Shown here: positions 1-11,465 of the stretch, in pieces
Layout: the number at the start of each line of letters is the position of its first letter
Numbering within the stretch: position 1 is the stretch's first letter
Source: Aquanectria penicillioides
Lineage: Eukaryota; Ascomycota; Sordariomycetes; Hypocreales; Nectriaceae
DNA length: 64,000 nt
Reading direction: 5' to 3'
Assembly: GCA_003415625.1 (NCBI GenBank)
Contig: PYIU01000003.1
Span: 2,728,001-2,792,000, forward strand
Notes under the pieces: model-generated
Database searches by the model: none
Told to the model about the DNA's origin: nothing
What the model saw: only the letters and a program-made list of their open reading frames with translations
Translations under genes and position numbers: made by a program

Positions 1-457
1 AGCTGCACGCTCTTCTCGTCGGCCAGTAATACCACGGCTGTGCTGCTGCTCCTCTGCAACCGGCGGGACCAGATCTGCGGCAGCTGCAAGGCCTCTTCCT
101 CGCGCTCCCTCTCCTCGGCCTCTATCTCCCCTCGCTTCCTCTTGCGTGCGAACCCGGTGAGCTTCGTAGCTTGCGCTGGGTCGACTGGTAGTGCAGTTCT
201 GTTCTCGTCCTCAAAGGTGATGGTTTCGAATCGCCCAGCGCCAACCAGCTCGGTGAACACAGCACGGAAGTGAGGCTCAGTGCTGTCCGCGGGGATGTTC
301 TTCAAGAACAAACTTCGAGAGTCGTTGGCGGTCGGGATCTTGGGCGCATTCCGCCGGACGCGAACTTCGTGAACGGCAGTGGCCGGGTATGCTGGCGTCC
401 CAGGGATTTTATGGGAAGTACTTCAAACTTGTCGCTATTCTCCTCCTTTGGCGCCAT
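1..457 (-). CDS. RRP7: RRP7-like ribosomal RNA processing protein, 5' part, frameshifted
   Basis: The gene runs off the left edge; only its N-terminal part is present. The start at 457 (MAPKEENSDKFEVLPIK) is the first Met of the frame. About 15 codons later the conserved reading moves to another frame: the sequence resumes as TPAYPATAVHEVRVRRNAPK, then NDSRSLFLKNIP and a region with FRAVF and LVGAGRFE. These segments resemble fungal Rrp7, a nucleolar factor for 18S rRNA processing and 40S assembly, where a degenerate RRM follows a short N-terminal extension. A basic stretch (ARKRKRGE) and an acidic helix come before the edge. One extra A in the T-run at 407-410 (plus strand) would join the two frames. 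The family call rests on motif memory, not alignment. The break is probably a sequence error, although a real lesion is not excluded. Confidence 0.7.
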
Positions 458-1803
458 GATCGCGTGTTGCCAGCTGACGAGCAGGCAGGTGCTGTTGTCT
501 AGGAAATTGGCCCAAGAATGGTCGATGGTCAAGTTTTGGAAAAAGATTCCTCCGATAAGATAAAGAGAAAAAAAAGGTCTGTTCCACTTTTGCAAACAGT
601 GCGAATACAGTGTTCAAGTTTAAATGCACTGTAAGGCCAACACCATGCGACCCTTGACGTGACCCTGAAGACGACGACTTGGGCCTTGGAGATGCATATT
701 TTCTATACGCGTTGACTTGCAGTTGGATGATTGGCCCAATGTAACTAATATTTTGCGTTGGCATCCCCATCTCAAATCCTACAGGCCTCAACCCATCTAC
801 AATTATGCCTAACGTTAGAAAACGTCACTCCTGTAGTTTCGTCATGTCGGAGGTAATATCAAGCAAATCATGAATAATTAGAACTCAATGCTGCACTTTT
901 GTGATGCAAATTTTTTTTAGTTCCACCCAGGCACGCCTCGAAATGTATCGCCTCACAAAGTTGCCATGTGCATCTGCACCGTAGGAAGCAACACGTCCAC
1001 GTTACACAATCTTCACCCCAATGGCCCACTTTCATCTCGTCCTGTTCACGTCGTAGGTTTGACCGAAATTACACATGAGAGAACCCTGGTAGATCCAAAT
1101 CATAGAATGCATTAGTGCAATCTACAGGTGAGCTCTAAACAACACGACGGTCTTGTGAAATATGAGGCCTGAGGAAACAAATCGAAGCCTTGTCAGGCTT
1201 CTTCGTCAAATCAATCAATTGAATAAAGCAATACCCAACGCACATACACTAGGAAGCCGTCCGGTCTTCATTCCAGGATCCTAAACAGCACACGCTCAAA
1301 TTGACACGCCATATTGTCAAGATATTGGCAGCAACATGGGGCAGATTTTAATAAAATCAAAATTTTATTTCGTCGATTTTCCACCAAGCTATTGTTTTCA
1401 ATCTCATGGATGCTCCAGTGTTATGTCCAATGAACCTACAATCCTAACCGAAGATATGAATGGCGCCAAGGTGTAAGATACTCTCGAGATGCCGCATTTC
1501 AAAGTTTCTTTCCATATTCTGTGCCAGCTATAATTAAATTAGCATTCATCAATCCTTGGGTTTGTCCAAAACTATTACTACTCTGTTAGTGTTGGCTACA
1601 GCTGACGAGGGGCGCCGTCGATCTCTTGACAGGTGAACCCACCTTGGGCCACATAACTATGAATGGGCTATAAGACCAAAATCTCTCAAAGAGTTAAAAT
1701 ATCTCGCGGAAAGCAACAGATCCTTTCCTTCATCACTACACTCTCTCAGAATGCATACGATGATGGCAGATTTCTTGACATTTATTCATTACCTACACCA
1801 ACT
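458..1803. other. AT-richer intergenic region
   Basis: No coding frame with recognisable content was found on either strand. The DNA is visibly richer in A/T than the neighbouring genes. It separates the 5' end of the RRP7-like gene from the MFS transporter. An in-frame upstream ATG at 1663 could add 47 residues to the transporter, but that stretch looks like leader sequence. Confidence 0.5.
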
Positions 1804-3375
1804 ATGTCAGTCCTCAGTCAGCCTTTGGGAAAGCTTTGGAAAAGACTCATAGTGGGCTACGGCAAAGGTAACGAGCCCTTGACTAAGCCATTCCTTCTCG
1901 AGTGGAGGTCCTCAAAGTCAGTTATCATCGCTACAGTTGTGCTGGGCATATATGTGGATATTTTTCTCTATGGCAGTACGGTTGTGGTTCTCCCATTCGT
2001 TCTCCAAGACCAGGCAGGAATCCGCCATGAGGACGTTGCGAAGTGGACCGGATATTCAATGCTGGCGTTTAGTCTGGCTTCGTTGATCAGCAGCCCAATC
2101 GCCGGATTCTTTGCCGACAAGTCACCGAACCGTCGTGAGCCACTTCTTTTAGGGCTATTCTTTCTCCTTGCTGGGTGCGTCTGCCTCTGGGCTGCATCCT
2201 GTGTATCTGTCCTCCTCCTGGGCCGCATTCTGCAGGGAGCAAGCGCCGGGTTTGTTTGGAGCATTGGACTAGCACTCATAGTTGACACCGTCGGGTACGA
2301 CGAGGTCGGCGGAGTGCTAGCCTATGCCGATATCTCGTTATGCTTTGGTCTCGCCACAGCCCCACCTATTGCCGGGGTGGTCTTGAAGAATTGTGGCAAG
2401 AATATGGTATATATGCTGGTGTTCTGTTTAATCTTGGTGGATGTGTTCATGAGATTTTCTCTAATTGAACGGAAGACCGCCATGTTGTTTCAAGCCCCCG
2501 CAGAAACCGACGGGGGCAATCAACAACATTGCACCAAGGCCTATGAACCCGAAGCCTCTCCCGATTCAGAGTCGACGGAGGATAGTTCTAGCTATTTGGA
2601 GTATGCTGCTGTTCTATTTAACTCTTGGAGGATACTTGGCAGCTTGTTGGGCACGTGGGCTTCGGCTCACATCCTGTAAGCGGTCTCGTCCCAGTTGATT
2701 GGAATCTACTGATGACATAGAATCTCGATCGATGTGGTCGTCCCAGTCTACTGCGAGGAGAGGTACAACTGGGGATCCTTGAGGGTTGGGTTGTTACTCT
2801 TCACATTCTACCTGCCATCATTACTATGCATCGTCACCGGAAAACTTGCAGATCGGCACGGGGGGAGATGGCTAGCGATTGGCGGGTTCTTGGGCTGTGT
2901 CCCATGCTTTCTAGGTTTGACGGCAATAGAGACACTTCCAGGTTCCAGTGCCCCGGCACTCTTGTGGATGTTAATGCCCTGCGCGGGCATATCTTTGTCC
3001 TTTGCGAACACGCCGATTATGGCAGAGATCGTCTATGCGTTAATGGATAAACAGGACCGATATTCTTCACTCCGGCGTAACTCTGGAGGCTATGGGTTAG
3101 CTTATGGAATGTTCATGACTGTCTTCTCATTTGGATCCGCCACGGCGAGTGCAGGATCTCCTTTCCTGCTCAAGTTGGATCAGGGGTGGAATGCGGTCAT
3201 GTATTCGCTAGCTGGATGTTGCTTATTTGTCGTTATTCCAGTGGCCTTGTGGACCGGTCCGAAGGCTCTCGGTGGACGACTAGGTATGCGAAAGCCGATG
3301 TCCATGGGGATCAAGTCCAGAGCTGAGGGAGAAGATCCGAGCCGTGAGCTTGGGGTGGTTTTGAGAGAAGCCTAG
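1804..3375 (+). CDS. Major facilitator superfamily transporter
   Basis: Exons 1804-2675 and 2721-3375 give 508 residues. The 45-nt intron has gtaagc at its donor, ctgat near the acceptor, and ends in atag; splicing joins CT+A (Leu) and keeps the frame. The protein is rich in membrane helices (for example VIIATVVLGIYVDIFLYGS near the N-terminus). It has an MFS motif-A-like loop, GFFADKSPNRREP, between helices 2 and 3, and a second related loop, GKLADRHGGRW, in the C-terminal half. A hydrophilic acidic loop (SPDSESTEDSSS) lies in the middle, as in 12-helix drug:H+ antiporters of the DHA1/vesicular-amine type. The substrate cannot be told. The start at 1804 (MSVLSQP) was chosen because the 47 codons from an upstream ATG at 1663 lack transporter character. 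The adjacent MOSC/reductase gene lies on the same strand; a shared detoxification role is only a guess. Confidence 0.85.
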
Positions 3376-3862
3376 ACTCCAAGCGCTTGTATAATACTCC
3401 TCAGAGCGTCCTGTACCGTCGCGGGTTTCAATACGCGGACGTTTCGCCCATGCGTCATCAACATTATTACGGGATTTTCCATGTTGAGACTGCTAGTCGG
3501 ACCCCTAAGAATATCCAACTTGAAGCCTTCCGTAAGAGTAATCGGTCGTCTAACGCTGCATTATGTTATCACCGCCGGATGAAAGCGGGGACAGGGATGA
3601 CCAAAGGCGGTCATGACATATCAAACCAAATGATCCTATCAGCTTTGAGGGATCAACTTGACTCAAATGGCAAAATCGGCAGTAATAAATTCCCCATGAC
3701 ATGTTCCTCCTCACTCTTTACCATCAACACACCTCGTCAAGTAATCCTCTTTTTTTCCCCTCCCACACTCTCTCTTATCACCACCACTCAACATATACAC
3801 TCGCGCGTCTTCAAAGATGGCTGGCTATTCCTGACCCAATCGTGCTGGGCCGCCCTTTCGAG
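3376..3862. promoter_or_regulatory. Intergenic region with pyrimidine-rich leader
   Basis: The spacer lies between the MFS gene and the MOSC-reductase gene. From about 3720 to 3815 it is T/C-rich (cctctttttttcccctcccacactctc), typical of fungal transcription starts. An ATG at 3817 opens only a five-codon frame (M-A-G-Y-S-stop). It may be a tiny upstream ORF or the remnant of the original start. Confidence 0.45.
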
Positions 3863-5539
3863 ATGGATAAATTATTGGAGATCCGAACTTCAAGGATGAA
3901 GAAAATGCAAGGAATAAATGTCATGGCTGGCATTGACAAAACAGTCTGCCAAAGGCCCATGAAGCTCACCAAATTGGGACTCGAGGGCGATGGGCACGAT
4001 CCGACATTTCATGGAGGGCCCGACAAAGCAATCTTGGGTTGTGAGATAGATCATCCATGACACTAAATGCTGATGCTTGTAATATTGACGCGACTGTAAG
4101 ATTGTTCGTCGCATTATGGTGACTGGCAGGACTCCTATCCGGAAAGACTAGATAAATTTGTTCCTGGAGGGTTTGGCGAGAACTGTGTTCCCGCAACCAT
4201 GAACGAACGCAACGTATGCATCGGCGACATCATCTCAGCGGGACTAGAAGTGCTTCTCCAAGTGTCTCTGCCCCGCCAATCCTGCTTCAAACTTGATTAC
4301 CGCTTCTCTCTGAAGAACTGTGCGCCGATAACATACCAGACTAGTCGCACGGGCTGGTACTATCGAGTGATACGAGAGGGCATGGTCAATGTCGGCGACG
4401 ACATAAAGCTTGTGGAACGCAAGTGGCCAAAGTGGACGATTGAGAGAATTCAGGAATATTTTCATCGTAGCACGAGCAATTTAGCCATGAATGAGGAACT
4501 CGCCGCGTTGGAGGCGCTGGGCGAGGAAAGCCGGGGACAGTTTAGAAACAGGGTTGCCAAGGCGAAACGCAAGATCCAGAAAGATGAGGCGTGGAGGGAT
4601 TTTAAAATTGTCGGCCGCAACATGGAAACACTGAGGATTGTGTCATTGGTGTTCAAGGCTGTCACACCAAACCCTGATGCTGACGCGTTTAAGGAGGGTG
4701 CCCATGTGAGGCTGAAGCTCCCAAATGGACTGACGAGGTCCTACTCGTTAGTTTCCTCAGCGGTAGGAGACGACAAGGAAAGCGCGGGTAACATGTTTGA
4801 ACTTGGAGTTGTCCTAGATGACAAGAGTCGTGGAGGATCTCGGTACTTGCACGAATCTGCCAAGGTGGGTGATGTCATACAGGTTGGGAAGGTCACGGCC
4901 AGTGTGATTCCTGGGAAAGCCGCAAGTATGCACGTCTTCATTGCAGGCGGGATAGGTATCACGGCATTCCTCGAGTTGGTACAAGCGATGGACTCGATCA
5001 ACTGGGCCACTCATGTGCACTACGCAGTGCGTTCGGCCGAGGACGTGCCTTTCAAGGACCGGCTGGAGCCGATACGTCAAAACATGACCATTTACAACAA
5101 GTCCAAGGGAGAGCGGATGGATATCGAGTCCATTGTCAAGACCCTTCCCTGGAATAGTCACCTTTACGTCTGTGGTCCCAATAGAATGATGGAGGCGGCG
5201 AAGGAGGCCGTCGAGGGAGGCAGCCTCACTCCGGAAGAGGTCCACTTTGAAGCTTTTGAGGCCGACATCACAGGCTACCCATTTGAGGCTGAAGTGGTCA
5301 ACAAAGGCGGCAAATTCGTCAAGGTAGGCTCGGATGAGAGTCTCTTGGAGGCGCTTCGTCGGGAATTTAAAGACGTCCCTTCAAGCTGCGAGGTTGGCAA
5401 CTGCGGGACATGCAAGATAACGCTCAAGAGCGGGTGCGTGGATCACAGAGGCGTGGCCCTCTTGCCGGAAGAAAGGGAAAACGCCATGCTCTCCTGTGTG
5501 AGCCGTGGTATAGGTCGCATTAGAATTGAAGTTCAATGA
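3863..5539 (+). CDS. MOSC domain fused to FAD/NAD ferredoxin reductase and plant-type 2Fe-2S domain
   Basis: Exons 3863-4040 and 4101-5539 give 538 residues. The 60-nt intron (gtgaga...gtaag) is phase 1 and restores Tyr in ILGYCSSHYGDW. Residues about 1-165 form a YiiM-like MOSC domain: HGGPDKAI, then FVPGGFGEN and MNERNVCIGD, then SCFKLDYRF with the conserved Cys. A helical linker follows. Residues about 215-430 are a flavodoxin-reductase-like module with RSYSLVSS (FAD), FIAGGIGITAF (pyridine nucleotide) and YVCGPNRMM. The C-terminus is a plant-type ferredoxin with Cys489, Cys494, Cys497 and Cys525 (C-x4-C-x2-C-x27-C). MOSC domains bind molybdenum cofactor or act on N-hydroxylated substrates, so the protein may be a self-contained NAD(P)H-driven Mo enzyme. 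The start at 3863 is the first Met in frame with no stop; the true N-terminus could be longer. Confidence 0.88.
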
Positions 5540-7778
5540 TTGGGCCCATCTCGGCTGGACCCGATTCGGGGTACCTGACAGCAGATCCAAGTCATGTGGT
5601 CCTGGGGGAGATAAGGGCCCAGCGGGGAGGGAGAAAGGGGAGGGGCGAGTGAGTGGGAGTGTGTTTGATGCTGAAATTCTGCCCCGAGAGTTCACTGCGT
5701 TGTAAGAATGAGGCTCTGCTAGATGTGGGGGAACGAAGGAGGTGAATCGTAAGCCGAACCGTACCCTGGCATCACTGCATGTGACACTGAGGGTATCCAT
5801 TGAGACGTTTCGGACGCTTCGGACGCGCTGCGGCAGCTTTGCTGTTGCGACAGCTCCAGCCTGAGTCGGTGCATTGTATCATCCATCCGCTAAATTTATG
5901 AGCTAATTGGTAAATGCGGTATTTTGTTGTTGATCTGGGCGTGATTATCTGTCATGTGCAAATCTCGGATCTTAGTTGTGGTGAGAGTCTGGTCTCCGAA
6001 CGAGCCGCATCACGGGTGAGCTAGCGCGCCAAAGGCTCATGAGGCCTCAACTCCTTGGGTTCAACAGTGCGTTGCATGCCTTACTTCAGTACCATAGCCC
6101 TGCCTCCCTTGTCGCGTGCCCCGGATACGTGAGGTGGAGACGAAGCCGGGAGTGGAAGTGGAGATGGTGTGAGGGCCACGCTGAGGGCCACGCAGGACGC
6201 GTGATTTTGGCCAGCAGAGCCTCATTTGGTCCAATACGAATGATAATGAATGCACAGATTGCACTGTGCTGTAGTTGAGCCGCATCGGGGTTCGAGTCCT
6301 CCCCCGCAAGGCCCTCGAGCTCCCCACCTCCCTTCTGTACTCCCTTGTCTATGGTCAATGTCAAACCGCCTGCAGCCAGTCACAACTAACTTACAGGCTG
6401 AGAGTTGAGAGGAACCCGTAATTAGACCAGCGCTATCCATGCGCCAACCCCCCTAAATATTTGTACATGGCCAGATCAAAGCGGGCTGTGGGCAGTTAGC
6501 GACTAATAGAGTCTGCCGGGCAGGGCATGGCTGCAGGCTGATAATGACTGAACCTCGCGTGCCGGGCCAAGTCCGGCGGGCATCGCGCACGCAAATGTGC
6601 CCCGAGCAACGAATTGTGGGTTTTGTGCAACCACCCACGCGCAAGTCAAGAGTCGGCGCACCAAAAAATTGGTGCAGGGCGGGTCGAAACGCCGAGCCTT
6701 TATGTTGTCAGTGCCCAGTTTGAGGCCTCGCGGGGGGGTGATCAGAACATCAGATGATGACGAGTCTGCTGCCCAGTGTGTCGAGTCGTCGTGCTGGGTG
6801 AGACCTAGCTGGGACGCAGTCACTCTGTGGTGCACGGCATCCTTCTGCCTCTGCGCCGGAGAGACTCGACTTGATCCCGTTTCCTTTGCTAGTTGGCGCT
6901 TGGCACCAGCTCACACCGCACACACGAGCCTTTGCAGAGCCGCATAAAGCCACAACTGCCCGATTGGTGAGGGTAAAGCTTAACATGTTCCAACTACTTC
7001 TGCATATCAGGGATTCAGGGATCAAGGGTGTCATCTATCGCCTGCCCCCTCCCCCCCGCCGGGTAAGGCCAGAATAGGATTCTTGCCGCTAAGGTGAGCG
7101 ATGGGCTGGGAATATGTAATACCTAATAAACTTGTACAACATTGTTCTTGGCCTCTTGGGCGTGCAGGGCCGACCATACGGTGGCCCACCTCTCCACAGC
7201 CGCCGACACGTTGTTGGGCTGCTTTGTTCTCGCCCCTCTCTACCTCATCCCCGGCTTGTTTTTGGCGGTTGCCATCATCCGGCTCGTCGAGGTGCAATTG
7301 TAAATCATTGAAATGAGGCCTCTAATCGTGTGTGAATATGGTCGGCTTCAGCGGGCCTCAGAGATTCAGGGCCAGAGAAGCGGTCTGGAGAAGCGGGTGC
7401 TCATGGATGCTGGTGCATTTCAGTGCAATTGCTTGAACCCGTCTGTGCATCTCAGACAGGTGTCACTAGCGAACGGCTCTGATACCAGAAGGGAATGGCA
7501 TGCTCTTGGGCAGGTAAGTATTTTGGCTCGACGAGGCTCTGCTGCTGAGTGGGAGTGAACTCCACTCCTCAATAACCCCGTCTCCCAATCTTGGTTCTCT
7601 ATTCACCTAAACTCTTCCTCCAGTTGAGTATAACAGCACACCCGCTCCTTCATGCTCGAGGCTAGATTCTGGGTTTCTCTCCTGGCAGAGCCGCAACATT
7701 TATGCATATGCCTCACATTCACCAATTCGTCCCTGGGCGGCCATTCCACCGCGCCAGACACTGCAGAGAGCAATAACC
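5540..7778. other. Intergenic region, no gene recognised
   Basis: About 2.2 kb follow the reductase gene before the F-box gene. Open frames here are short, overlap on both strands and show no domain character. A T-arm-like motif near 6287-6305 does not fold into a tRNA. The last 200 bases are T/C-rich and probably hold the F-box promoter. Confidence 0.5.
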
Positions 7779-9858
7779 ATGAGCCTCCTCAAGCTCCCCA
7801 ATGAGATAATTTCTCTCATTGCGGAGCTTCTCGATATAGATGACCTCTTTATTCTTGCCCGCGCCTGTCGCCCTCTCCTCTACTTCTTACAGAGTGATGC
7901 GTTCTGTCGACGGGCCCTTCAGGTGCGTCTTTCTCTAACCTACTAGACCCTCCCACTCTCCCCGTTTCACTGACGACCCGAGCTGACACTATTCTCAGAA
8001 GTTCAACTTTTCAGCGGAATCAGTTGACGCGCAGGCGTCAGGCGCTTACGCAAAGGGCTTCCGGAGGCTCGCCAAGAGAAGGAGTGCGGTCCGCCATGCG
8101 GAACCATACTTGGCGTCCATTGTTGCGTGGGCTGACTACTTCATCTACAATAATGGGGTGCTCTGTTACACTTACGAGGGGGACAATCAACGGTCCCTCC
8201 GGATCCTCGAAGTGCACAACTCGGCATCAGAGGAGCTCGCCGTGAACGTTCCTCTGCTCCTGCAGCTGAACGTTCCTGGCTTTCGGTATTCTAGAACCTA
8301 CTCGTTCCGGCCTGTGCACCAATCTCACGGCATAATATCGTGTCTATACTGCCACGAGGATGGTGGCGGTGGCACGGTAAGCTGGCTTGTCGTATTACGG
8401 GCCAAAACGGCCGAAGTCGTCGAGGTAAGGCAGATTTATTCGACCCAAAAGCTATTCGTTCGGAATAATGGAGCCTACCTCGTCTACGGCACCAAATCGC
8501 ATCTCGCCTTCGATGGGTTTAAGCGCTGGGCCCTCCAGCGGCTCGATATTCGAAATCGCGAGTGGACCGAGTCGGATCTGGTATTGTGGAACTTTTCAGG
8601 GTCCTGCATCGACCAGGACGTCTGCTTCGAGGTCTTCGACGACTACTTTTACTGCCTCTCCAATAAAAACAAGCTTCAGCCGGAGCACGGGAAATGGAAC
8701 TCTTACTACCATGTCGTGCGCTTTCCCCTCGCCCAGGCGACCCGGGAGAGCTGCGAGTCGCCGCCAATGCAGAATCTCTGGCGGCGGCACGCAGCCGAGG
8801 GGCCCGTGGACCAGCGTTGGAACGGCCTCCAGTTAACGAGAGACGAGAAATCTGGGAAACTATTCATCTATGAGTCGCGGCGTGAATGGCTTCCGACAAA
8901 CGCCCAGAGCCAGCGCAGCTGTTATAAAAAGGAGCTTCGGTTCGACCAGGGCAACGACGTCGTCACCCTAGCTCCCCTATCGGCCATCATCAGGGATACC
9001 CTCCCGATAGAAGAATCGTCATCGTCCGATGACGACGAAGACAGCGATCCAGACGCGTGGAACAGCGAAACGCATGTTGAAATACGACCCCCGGAAAGCG
9101 TTCATGTCGGGGACAACGGGGCCATGGGGACCATGTTCACGATAGGCGAGTGCTTCGTTCGCTTTTACAACTCGTCCTGCGAGACCTTTGTCGACCTTAT
9201 CAAGGAATCCGATCGCCTACGACTACGGACCCGGCCAAGGCCAGAACCCAGTCTCAAAACTACAGAAGAGGCCCCTGGCACGGATGGGGGCCAATCATCA
9301 AAGAAGGACGATGCCCTAACGCCAAAGGACAACAAAACTCCTCGTCACGAGGTCAAGTTTTGGCCACCGGACCAATCTTCGCCAGAAAGTCCCATGATGG
9401 CCCACCTGGACAGTCTTCTCTATCCCGAGACGCCTCTCAATCAAGTGGAATGGGCGATGGACGAGCGTTCCCTTATTTACGGCCCAGGACTCTCCGCGCC
9501 GGGCCGTTGCAGGCTGCTGGTGCTCATCTCCTTTGACCCTGCGATTCATCTTCCAGGATATCCAAAGCTAGACCTCAGGGCTGCAGGCTCTTCTGCGTCG
9601 AATAGATTAACGGTGGGCGAATCGCACCATGCCGCAAGCCTTGTGTCACCGAGCGGTGCGGGCCAATTGATCACACCTTCTGCCAAGGATACAACAACAA
9701 AGCCAGATGATATGGGGAAATCGCAAAACGAGGCCAGCAACTCAGCGCCGCTCCCAACAGCTGTGCCGTGGGCCGCAACAAGCCAGCCTCTGTACTTGAA
9801 AATGCTCAACATTCCCAACACCGAGGCATCTCCTAGCGGCTTTGACCTTTCCCTCTGA
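7779..9858 (+). CDS. F-box domain protein
   Basis: Exons 7779-7922 and 7999-9858 give 667 residues. The 76-nt phase-0 intron begins gtgcgt and ends tctcag. Residues 1-48 (LPNEIISLIAELLDIDDLFI, then LARACRPLLYFL) are a typical fungal F-box that would dock on Skp1 of an SCF ubiquitin ligase. The rest (YFIYNNGVLCYTY, then alternating tryptophan-rich strands) suggests a beta-propeller-like substrate region, as in many Pezizomycotina F-box proteins. An acidic Ser/Asp patch (SSSSDDDEDSDPD) lies near residue 300. The C-terminal ~130 residues are low complexity. The substrate is unknown. The F-box is coded almost wholly by the first exon, so a model starting at the 8110 frame would miss it. Confidence 0.85.
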
Positions 9859-11465
9859 CCGACCCCCTTTCCTCTCTCCTCCTCTCTCTCTCCTCTATCC
9901 TCTGCCCTCTACCCTCTGACCTCTGACCTCTGTCTTCTGTCTTCTATCCTATGGCCTCCGGCCTCATTACCTTGAAGGATGATTCCTTGTCGTCTCAACG
10001 CAAGCCACCACCCTTCACGTGGCTCAGGTTGGGTCCGTCTTGGCCTGGCAAGCATCATACAACCCCCTCCTCTTCCCCAGCCTCGGCTCTTTTTCAGGAC
10101 CATATCTTCCACCTCTACACTACTTTGAGGGCACCAGGTGACCAGGTTGATGACCTGGCAGTGCATCCAGGCCATCTTGGAAGCGCAGGCGTGGGGACAA
10201 CAAGTGGTAGGAGGGTTTCCGAATGGCCGCCTTGTTCATAAATGACCCTAAAAATCTACCATGGCCCTGTATTTCTGTATTTAACCCCTCTTTCGTAGTA
10301 TTGGCGGGGAACTCGCGGGATAAAAAAAAATAAAAAATAAAAATACAATAGTAACCTATCTAGTCTCGGATGATGCAAGTGTCTTGAGCAAAATGGTTCG
10401 CCCCCAACACAAGGCAACCTGATGCCTTGTGCAAAGAAAAACAAAAACAAAAAAAGCCTCCCCTCCCATCCTCCTGATAATACCCAGTCAAAGAACCCAT
10501 ATTGCAGCACGTTGCAGCCCGGAGCAGTTTCCGGCATGCATGTGTCGTATCTCTAAAGTAGTAAAAGATTACCTTGGACATCTGCTGGTCGAAATGCGGA
10601 AAGCAATGCGAAGCCCCAAAGCAGCCGAAGACATCTTTCTCTCCTCACATAGGTAGGCAAATCCACTACTGCAGCCGGGCGACGAGTCAGACTAGGGCAT
10701 CGCATTCTGAGAGGGAAAAGAAAAGAAGGAAAGGGAGAAAGAAAACAACACAAAAGTGAAGCAACTAATCTCTAATAGGTGAAAACATGGGCTTTGTGCG
10801 CCCTCGATCTGACACCTCTTTCCCCCCCTTCCCCTCCTCCCCAACGTTGACTTGCCAGTTCATCATACATCAAGAAAAGTGCACATTTAAGAGAGAAAAG
10901 GATTGAATGTTACGGTAAAAGTGCAACAAAAAACACAAAGCGCGTGAGCCGTTCCTATGTGAGCATGCCGAGAGCTGACAACTTGGAATACGGTTTCTGG
11001 TAAAACCGAAAGCCGGCATTTCCAATTCTCATCTTGCACCAACACGCCATAACACATTACATACACAACAATGAATTGAACCAGCATGCAGTTCCGGGTG
11101 TCCAAAAGACTTTCTGGTATTATATTCTTCTTTAGAGAGCCTGCCACACAACGCCAGGTATGCCTTACTCCGACCGCATAGGCCTTGCTCCAGAAACGAT
11201 GCTACCGCACTCCGCATTGCTTCCATGATCTTATTCCTTCTTTATCTTCTTCCCCTTGTTCTTCTTCTTATTCTTATTCTTCTTCCACGTTTCTTCCACG
11301 TGCCTAACCTTCTCCCGGGTATTAATCCCGACGGTGCGGCTCCTTGCGTAAATGAGCATTTATCATGGTCGCGTTGAGATGAGTCGTTTGTTGGTCGTGA
11401 CAATATCGAGATAGGGGCGTTTCGCTGCCAGATGATGTTTTAGTTGAAACCAAGTGTCCCGCTCT
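9859..11465. other. Convergent intergenic region between F-box gene and RVS167
   Basis: These 1.6 kb hold the 3' ends of two convergent genes. The part just after the F-box stop (9859-9950) is a strong pyrimidine tract of repeated cctct/ctctgac units. Runs of aaaaaataaaaaataaaaata occur near 10321-10350. No coding frame with recognisable content was seen. Confidence 0.5.

Noticed and set aside
6265..6312. tRNA T-arm-like sequence (ggggttcgagtcctcccc)
   Set aside because: The T-stem has a mismatch and a wobble, and no matching acceptor or anticodon arm lies within 90 bases upstream.
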